Assembly: GCA_037447655.1 (NCBI GenBank)
Contig: JBBHKE010002659.1
Coordinates: 1 to 46,179, forward strand
Direction: 5' to 3'
DNA: 46,179 nt
Origin: Zygnema cylindricum
Taxonomy: Eukaryota > Streptophyta > Zygnematophyceae > Zygnematales > Zygnemataceae
The notes below the pieces were generated by a model, which searched no databases, had not been told where the DNA came from, and worked only from the letters and a program-made list of their open reading frames with translations. The position numbers and the translations under genes were made by a program. Shown piece by piece: positions 39,301 to 46,179 of the stretch. How positions within the stretch are numbered: the first letter of the stretch is position 1; the number at the start of each line of letters is the position of its first letter.

Positions 39301-40744
39301 CATCATCTAAAAATGACGTAGAGATAAGATTTTTGTTCAGCAGTGGAATGAAAAGAACATTGAAAAATGTGATTATGAATGTCTTACTAACAACTAAGAA
39401 TTTTATATCCATAGATCCCACTAACCTAGTGGTTAGTACTCTCCCATCCCCAAACTCTATCTCTATAGTAAAGATCTTTCTCATTTTTGTAAAGATCTTT
39501 CTCATTTTTGTAAACATCTCTTTCTCTTTGCACATATGTATAGAGGTTGAGTCAATAATCGTACCTTCTTTCGGAGCTTCTTTCACTCCGTCAAAGGCAC
39601 GTTTCTGCTTCTTTTGACTGTCCGACTCGGTTTTCACCTCCAACTCCTCGTTGAGGAGGAGTTCTCTATCATCCTCATCGAAATCCTCTCCCGTTACTTG
39701 TGTTGCCACAAGTGCATTCTTCTTTCCTCTGGTTGATCCCCAAATCTACGCCTCTTGAAATCTCAGCTTTGTCAATATAGTACACTGCGCCATGTAATGT
39801 CTCTGTTTTTTACAAAAATGACATAACCCTTCAAAAGGCCAACATCCATATCCATCCGATTCGTTTTGTCTCCCTCCTCCACCAAAGTTTTCATAAAGTT
39901 TCTTGAAATCTTGATTCTTCCAGTGAGTTCCAACTGCCACAGCTTGAACACAGTTTCCTCGTCTTTGATTTCTAATGGTGTTTTTCCGAACCAAAATCAT
40001 CCCAACAACGGAATTCCAAATCCATCGATGATCTGGCAAATCTTGAACTTTTTTAAAAATGTTCTCATAATCATTTTTTAATTTCATTAACAAATACCTT
40101 TTCTTTCTGGGACTTCTATTTTCCAGCACTCTTCAATTCTATAAAATATCCGGACAAGTCATTGCAAAAATCAAGCATCTTTCCTCTTTTGTAAACATAT
40201 GCTTCCACCTTTTGATTTGCAAATTTCTACTTGAGAATCTTTCCACTCTTATAAATATTTACAAGAGCCTCCCTCGGATCGACCGCTTTGTCCACATTTA
40301 GATAAAAAATAACAACTTATTCGGTAAGAACCCCAAGAATAAAACGGGTTGCCACTGTGTTGTTGAAATGACAGGTTTTAGTATCATTTGCCTCTATTTT
40401 TGGAACAATCCCTTCTTGAACCGCTCCATTAGTTATCGGTGTGAGTTCCTCCTTCCCCTTCTCTTTGCCTTTGTCCAACACAATGCTTTCTCCGTCATCA
40501 TCTACCTTCTCTATCTCCACAAATCTTATAGAGAATTGAGCTCCTCTAGAGAATTGAGCTCTCCAAACCCTGGTGGAACTCCCAGATTTGCAGATGGCCG
40601 TCACAAACTCCCACTCACAATGCCCGATAGCCGTATTTCAAATCGTGCACCCATCCTTATATTTTCCTAGTATTTGAACAGCGTTTTATTGAAAATGGTC
40701 ACCCTAGAGGGTGAGCCCATTATATGTAACTCTGTGACCTCCAT
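36392..40744 (-). pseudogene. Element E gag-pol remnant
   Basis: Fragments in order on the minus strand are as follows. Gag is at 40604-40317 and 40129-39746; the zinc knuckle CHFCKKQRHYMAQC keeps all four metal ligands. Protease at 39709-39239 reads IIDSTSIHMC, with the glycine lost. The integrase finger is at 39226-38963 (HKQFGH, CSGCAQGK). The integrase core is at 38764-38168, reading IMGGKY where RSDNGGEY is expected and KQNCVAERL where EQNGVAERL is expected. RT is at 37757-37572 and 37460-37122, where YV runs directly into LGKS, so the DD of YVDD is deleted. RNase H is at 37112-36660 (WSDANYGDA, AEYMASC). It cannot encode active enzymes. Confidence 0.86.
40710..40724 (-). other. Decayed primer-binding site of element E
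   Basis: On the minus strand the bases after the LTR read ATATAATGGGCTCAC, which aligns with the site of B (AATGGGC core kept, several changes). It supports shared ancestry of the primer choice. Confidence 0.5.
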
Positions 40745-41648
40745 TTGCCCACAGAGTATCTAGTTTATATGAAGCCTCTAGGATAAAATTTTCCCTCTTG
40801 ACTTTAACCCCAAATAAGAGACACACAGTCAAGTAAGTGTTTTGAACAACCTCAAAATTGTGGGGGTTGTTCTCCCCTAAGTTAGACGGAAAAAGAATTT
40901 TTAAATTTGTTCCTTAAGCAACAAGTTATGGCTGGCCAAAAATGGCCAATAAATACAAAAGGTCTCTTAGAGAGAGGTGCCTCAAAAAATGTCTGAGTCC
41001 CAAATCACTTTCTAAAACCCCTACTATTGCTGTTCCTGACCAATCATAAGATTATAGATTACAAAAAGGTACAGATGCCGCTGTACTTGTTGTACCACCA
41101 TTGTACGACATGGTTGTCCCTCTTACACTTGTTAGTTTCAAGCCATGCTAGCTCTCCGCATTATTTCCGCCATCCATTCATGGCTTACCACGTGTCATCC
41201 GCCAACATAAGCTCATATACCACCAAACGCATCGGCTCCACTGTGAGCCCTCGGATCTGAAATCAACATTTAATTACGTTCGTGAAAATTAAATGTCGTT
41301 TTGTGTATGTCGTTCTGTTCTGTAATCCGTTTTATATGGTATGTCAAATGGTGTTTCTTTAAATAGGATTAATAGTGCATATATGTAACGCTTCATCATG
41401 ACCTAACGGATAAGATAGATGGCTACGCTGTACGGCGGTCATCTAGGAAGACTTAGGATTGAATCTTGGTTTAACAACCTATCTTTTGTAAGGAGTTGTG
41501 CCTCCTGCTCCTTTTGGCTATCTCCCTCTCTGTCTAACGCAACCATGGCTGTCTTTAGTTGTTAGTAACTGGGACATGTATGAGGACTCAGATAACACCT
41601 CACACTATCAAACAAAATATAGAAAGATTAAGTACATTTTGTTCAACA
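40725..41648 (-). repeat. 5' LTR of element E
   Basis: About 924 bp. It contains GTAC motifs between about 41070 and 41110 and the gag start codon near its end. It is diverged from the 3' LTR by substitutions and indels, indicating an old insertion. Confidence 0.75.
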
Positions 41649-41989
41649 AGAGATTTTTTATATATCATAGTGATATATCGATAATTCGGAAATTAAAGTC
41701 ACGTACATACTATTATTGCCAACGTGCTTTCGATAAACTGCAGTATTTCAAACACATCCTCAATTTGTTTTGAATAAAAAACACAAATTTCAAAATAAAA
41801 AAATAATATTTGCATGTGTCAAAAGTTTACAAAAGTTTTTGACAACGAGAAAAAATACACAATTGTTTCTATTTGTTCGTATGCACTTTGTACTATTTTT
41901 CTTTTGCAGAGGTTGTAACTTTTGCAAAGGTTGCAGAAGTTTTTTTTGCAGAGGCGAGGACGTGGGTTGAAGAACACAAGACGACAAAC
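41649..41989. other. AT-rich gene-free stretch between elements E and F
   Basis: No gene is seen. Around 41905-41955 there are short imperfect repeats of GCAGAGGTTG/GCAAAGGTTG/GCAGAAG. Confidence 0.35.
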
Positions 41990-42575
41990 TGTTGTATTGG
42001 AGGTGGATTGGCGGAAGAAATGAAATTGTTCACAAGAGAAATATCAATGCATTGGAGAGAGGAATTGATTTTTATTTGGGATGATTTCATTGAGTGAGAA
42101 AATTCACTTATATACAAAATACACAGTGCTAATTACTGTGGAGTCTAAACACTCTTTGATGCGGTGTAACAAAAAGGATCCTGATCAAAATTCTACGTGA
42201 TTAGATTCTATTATATGTAGACTAGATTCTAACGTAAGCTAGATTGTAACGGATTGACTTTAGGGCAGCAATGTACAAAAGTAATTAAGACCTAAAGTAA
42301 CGACGTAGACTCAAACGACAAAGAGTACGAAACAACAAATAAAGTACAAAAGAGAATTAATACAAACAATGAACATACGTAGGACAAAAAGAGACCGTCG
42401 CCCAAAAGACTTGTACGTAGGGCGTCAAGACCAGACCGACACATGAAATGAACCGATACAAAATAAGACAAAGACTTGACCGACGCATGTAATAATTTGT
42501 ACGGTCAAGACGAAGACCGGACCAACATATGTAATGACGCGTACGGACTGAACCGACGTGAAATGTCTTTTAACA
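41990..42575 (-). repeat. Probable 3' LTR of element F
   Basis: It begins TGTTAAAAGACA on the minus strand immediately after the polypurine tract. TATATAAG lies near 42108-42115. A CA end at 41990-41991 is plausible but cannot be tested without the other LTR. Confidence 0.5.
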
Positions 42576-42586
42576 CCCCCCTTTAA
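42576..42586 (-). other. Polypurine tract of element F
   Basis: TTAAAGGGGGG on the minus strand is followed directly by TGTTAAAAGA of the LTR. It differs from the AAAATAAGGGGAG tract of A-C. Confidence 0.7.
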
Positions 42587-42628
42587 GCAAAAACTAGGAA
42601 GTAGATTGAGATGAAAATAAAAAGAAAT

Positions 42629-45600
42629 TTAGCCAAGAGGAGAAAGAAGACTAAGCACAAAGAAGAGGCGATATTGGTCTAAGTGAGGGCGATGAAGAGC
42701 CTTGGTGAGATAATCAGCCACCTGGTCGGCGGATTTGACATAAAAACACTGGAGAGTGCCATCTTCTACCTTCTCTCGAGAATAATGATACTGAATGTTG
42801 ATGTGCCTCGTGCGCTTTTGGTGAACAGGATTGCGGATCAAAGCAGGGGCTCTTTGGAAATCTGAAAAAATAGAAGTAGGGGCTGAAAAGGGAAACCCAA
42901 GATTGGAAAGCAGGGTCCGAAGCCAAACAACTTCCTTGGCGGCGTGACAAGCGGCCATATATTCCGCCTCAGTGCTGGAGTATCCCGTGGTAGGTTGCTT
43001 TGTACATGACCAAGAGATAAGACCATTGCCCAAAAAAAGCACAAGCTAGTGGTGGAACGGCGGGAAAGCTCATCTTGTTCCCAATATGAATCACCAAAAC
43101 CCGTAAAAGCACTAAAGCCAGAGGAGGAATATGTGAGACAACGAGTTTTAGTGCTCTGTAGATAACGAAAGACACGTTTGGTTGCCGCATGATGTGCAAG
43201 AGAAGGACGTTGAAGAATTGACTGAGTTTAGTAACAGTTGTGGCAATGTCAGGGTGGGTGGCCTGCATGGCGTACATAATGGCCTTGACCATCAGCGGTA
43301 AGTGGCTTGGAGGGAGGGGGAGAGAAATGAGTCAATGGAAGGGAGGTGAGGGGAATTAGCATCTAAAGAAGTGGAAATGGAGGAGCATTTGCCATGCCAA
43401 AATGTTCCAAAAGATTGAAGATAAAGGTCTTCGAGAAAGAGAGAGTGTGCTAGCCGAGCGGTTACGAGAAACTTCAATGCCCAAATAATAAATGAGCTCA
43501 CCTAAATCAGCCATGTCAAAATGGGTCTGAAGGAGAGATTTGACAGTGGAGATTTCAGAGAGGGAAGGACGAATAAAAAGGAGTTTTTTGACAAAGATGG
43601 CAACAATAATCAATGAGGTGCTAGAGCCACGAGAGTAAATGCTAAAATCAGCATCAATCCGGGTAAATCTTTCTTTCCGCATAATGGCATCTATGGTATG
43701 GTTCCATACATGGGGGGATTGCATTAATCCATAGATTTTTTTAATGAGATGGCAAACCAGATATTCAGATTCAGGGGAAATATAGCCTTTAGGCTGATGC
43801 ATGTAAATGTCCTCAGACAAGATCCTATTTAAGAAGGCATTTTTAACATCCATCTGATGAACATGGAAATCATGTTCAACAGCTAAAGCAAGTAAAGTGC
43901 GGATAGATGTAAACCGGGCAAGAAGAGCAAAGGTTTTAATGAAATCTATACCTTTGATTTGGGAAAAGCCCTTCGACACCAAGCGAGCTTTATATTTGTC
44001 CACGGATCCATTCGCTTTTGTTTTACACAAAAAACCCATTTCTAACCGATTGCCTTTCTTTTAGGGGGAAGGGGAACACTATTCCATGTTTTGTTGGAAA
44101 GTAAGGCATTGAATTCAACATCCGCAGCGATTTTTTAAAGGGAGGCATCAGGACGTTTTAGGGCAGCTTTGAGAGAGCGAGGGGCTGAAATAAGAGAGGT
44201 AGTGGCCTCAGCCAAGTAATCATAAGCTAGAGTGGCATGGCCTATGAAAGTAATAAGCCGAGAGGGGGGAACTCTAGAGCGTGCGGAGTTTTGGCGAGGT
44301 AAAAAAGAGGGGTCCGGAAGAGAGGAAGGCTCATGCTTGAGAAGTGAAGGCTCAAGAGGAGCAAAAGGCCCAGGAAGAGGTAAGTGGGAAAATATTGTGG
44401 AAGAAAGATTTTCAAAGAGAGGATCATTTTCGGAAAGAGGGGGAGAGGAGGAATTATCTTCAGAATTTGTGACACGATGAAGAGAAAGTGCAGCAGAGTG
44501 GCTGGCAAGAGTGATGGGAGCAGTTGGGAAAACAACGGGGGTAGGAGAAGATGGAGGAGGAGGGGGGCTTGAAGATGACGAGGGGAAAAATATAGGAGGA
44601 TTAAGAGGAGAGAGGTGGGAAGGTGTAAGGTAGGTGAATTTAGATGGCTGAAGAGATTGAAGGGGAAGGTTTGGGAGAAAAGGGTCGTAGAGGGTGAGGG
44701 AAAGAAAGTCGGATAATGGGGGAAGAGGGGAAAGGAAGGGCATACGAGACAAAGTTTGGAGAAATGGCGTTTCGTTGAAAGTTACTTCTCTGGTGGTGAT
44801 GACGCGATGCTGAGAAAGACTCCAGATGCGTTACCCTCTGGAATTTGGAGATACCCAACGAAAATACCATGAAATGTGCGAGCGCCCAATTTGCTGTCCG
44901 GTTGGAAGAGGTCTTTATAACACGCTTCACAACCAAAGATTCTAAGGTGGCGTATATCTGATTTGACAGAGGACCATGCTTCCATTGGAGTAGATTTTGG
45001 TAAAGCGTTAGTGGGACAAAGATTGCATATGTAATTCGCGCAAACTACAGCCATGCCCAAAATTCATAAGGCAAATTGGCAAAGTACAACATAGAGCGTG
45101 ACATATCATCTAATGTTCGATTATTCCTTTCTGCAATGCCGTTTTGTTGTGGCGTCCGAGGCGCCGGTAAATGACGTGAGATTCCATGTTGCATGAGAAA
45201 TTCAAAAAATTGGTTGTAGAAAAATTTGCCACCGTTGTCAATGCGCAAGACCTTGATTAGTTTGTTGTGAAATTTTTTTGCCAACGGCTTAAATTCCTAA
45301 AATCGGGCAAAAGTGTCAGATTTATGACAGATTGGATACATATGTGAAAAACGAGTGGCGTGGTCAATGAAAGTGACAAAATAAATGGATCCACTGTAGC
45401 TACGAGTACGCATGGGATCACACACGTCCGTGTGTACAAGTGTTAGTGGTTTAGTAATGACGGTAGTGCTAGTGGGAAATGAGTGACTCGACATTTTTCC
45501 TTGCACCCAATCGTGACAAAAAGCCAAAAATTTGTTAGAGAATGAATTTAGTCCAGTTACAAGTTTTGGCAAAGTACACAAAATTTCGCTATTTGAATGA

Positions 45601-46179
45601 CCATATCTTAAATGCCAAAGTGGAAAACTTTCGACGCTAGCACTTAAAGCAAATACTTTTGGCGTAGTATAAGATTGTAAGACGTACATAAACTATCGTG
45701 CTATGCCAAAACCTACATTATTATTGTCTTTTCTATCAAAAAACATTACTTTATCATTATTAAATTCAGCTTTTAAGCCGTCAAAAGTGGGGAATTTGAC
45801 AAAAAATAAATTCCTAGCTAGATTAGGAACAAAGAGTACGTTCCGAATGTGAATAGACATATTAGGGACGTTTACGTCGCTAGAATGAGAAGCCAACAGA
45901 ATGCGGTCGTCTCCTAAACGAATCTGCATAGGAAATGATAGTGGAGAAAGGTGAGTGAACCAATCACATCGTGGTGAAAAATGGTGACTAGTACCATTAT
46001 CTCTTAGCCAATCGTCAGGGTTTGCGATAGAAAAGCGTACCCTTGTGAAAATTGAGTATCCCGAGTGACATATTTTGGGATATCATATACAAATTTTGTT
46101 GAGGGAGGGAGGAAAAAAAAGGAAACTACTGGAGTGGGGTAATAAGAGGGAAAATGTGGGGAAAAAGCGGTTGACCAAG
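42629..46179 (-). pseudogene. Element F pol remnant (protease to RNase H)
   Basis: The protease-like site WLRDNGTSHHFS is near 46015 (usual form DSGA/T). The pre-integrase region is at 45929-45693. The integrase finger is at 45689-45297 (HLRYGHSN, CHDWVQGK) with LVHTDVCDP. The integrase core has IDNGGKFF and PQQNGIAERN at 45284-45045, and its C-terminus is at 45060-44782 (FGCEACYKD, GIFVGY). A Pro/Ser-rich linker of about 200 residues follows (44752-44135). Reverse transcriptase is at 44039-43356 (KARLVSKGFSQ, HQMDVKNAFLN); the expected YVDD box reads FVKK, removing both catalytic aspartates. RNase H is at 43292-42629 (STEAEYMA, ADYLTKAL). Frames are broken at several joints. Confidence 0.85.

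Larger units (their letters stand above)
35412..41648 (-). mobile_element. Element E: old, degenerate Ty1/copia element related to A-D
   Basis: Diverged LTRs (35412-36378 and 40725-41648) enclose the same internal order as A on the minus strand. The polypurine tract AAAATAAAGGGAG (36379-36391) and a start codon inside the 5' LTR (40744-40742, MEVTELH) place it in the same lineage. Many frameshifts and stops; no matching target duplication was found, perhaps because the outer ends have decayed. Confidence 0.83.
41990..46179 (-). mobile_element. Element F: Ty1/copia element of a different lineage, cut by the window end
   Basis: On the minus strand the protease site, integrase, reverse transcriptase, RNase H, polypurine tract and a putative 3' LTR can be followed. 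Proteins differ clearly from A-E (LRYGHSN, PQQNGIAERNNRTL, KARLVSKGFSQ, STEAEYMAACHAAKE) and look like the common plant copia type. Gag and the 5' LTR lie beyond 46179, so neither target duplication nor primer site can be examined. Confidence 0.82.

Noticed and set aside
35407-41653. Target site duplication for element E
   Set aside because: Flanks read CATAT and AGAGA at my best boundaries; no match, and the ends are too degenerate to place.
42714-43044. Alternative minus-strand ORFs overlapping the element F RNase H
   Set aside because: The RNase H motif STEAEYMAACHAAKE lies in the 42629-43042 frame; the others are frame shadows.

Overview
The window looks like nuclear, repeat-rich DNA from a plant-type eukaryote. 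The evidence is indirect: nearly everything recognisable is LTR retrotransposon, and the primer-binding sites match the anticodon arm of plant-type initiator tRNA-Met better than the animal form (15 versus about 13 consecutive bases, from remembered tRNA sequences). I found no host gene, rRNA, intact tRNA or CRISPR array. The species cannot be named from this sequence.

Layout. Positions 1-4129 are gene-free: decayed duplications, a foldback inverted repeat (1851-2747) and AT-rich DNA. Positions 4130-27175 are a nest of four related Ty1/copia elements, here called A to D. A (4135-17022, minus strand) has 1,047-bp LTRs and a 5-bp target duplication, and is split by the younger B (8878-15327, plus strand), whose 1,049-bp LTRs differ at one base. 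A landed about 20 bp left of C (17048-23371, plus, heavily decayed). C directly abuts D (23372-27175, minus, missing its 3' half). Positions 27883-35240 hold a different, minus-strand element (G) that encodes only Gag with two zinc knuckles and an aspartic protease; its long terminal repeats contain a GC-alternating 20-bp minisatellite and appear rearranged. E (35412-41648, minus) is an old relative of A-D. F (about 41990 to the window end, minus) is an unrelated copia lineage cut by the window edge.

How the parts work. Elements A-E encode Gag, protease, integrase, reverse transcriptase and RNase H as a single polyprotein. Two features stand out. The primer-binding site pairs with the anticodon arm of initiator tRNA-Met, the half-tRNA priming known from Drosophila copia. 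The gag start codon lies inside the LTR, 20 bp before its end, so the primer-binding site is itself coding sequence. At the other end the stop codon touches the polypurine tract. The internal region is therefore almost entirely coding, and the R-U5 part of the LTR must serve as the whole 5' leader.

None of the copies looks autonomous as read. A is split and frameshifted, B has one stop just after the YVDD box, C has YVND, D lacks reverse transcriptase, E has lost the DD residues, F has FVKK, and G has no polymerase. Related LTRs retain a recognisable upstream architecture: a dyad of AAACAAAT, ACGT-core palindromes, a cluster of GTAC motifs, a CCAAT box and a TATA box.
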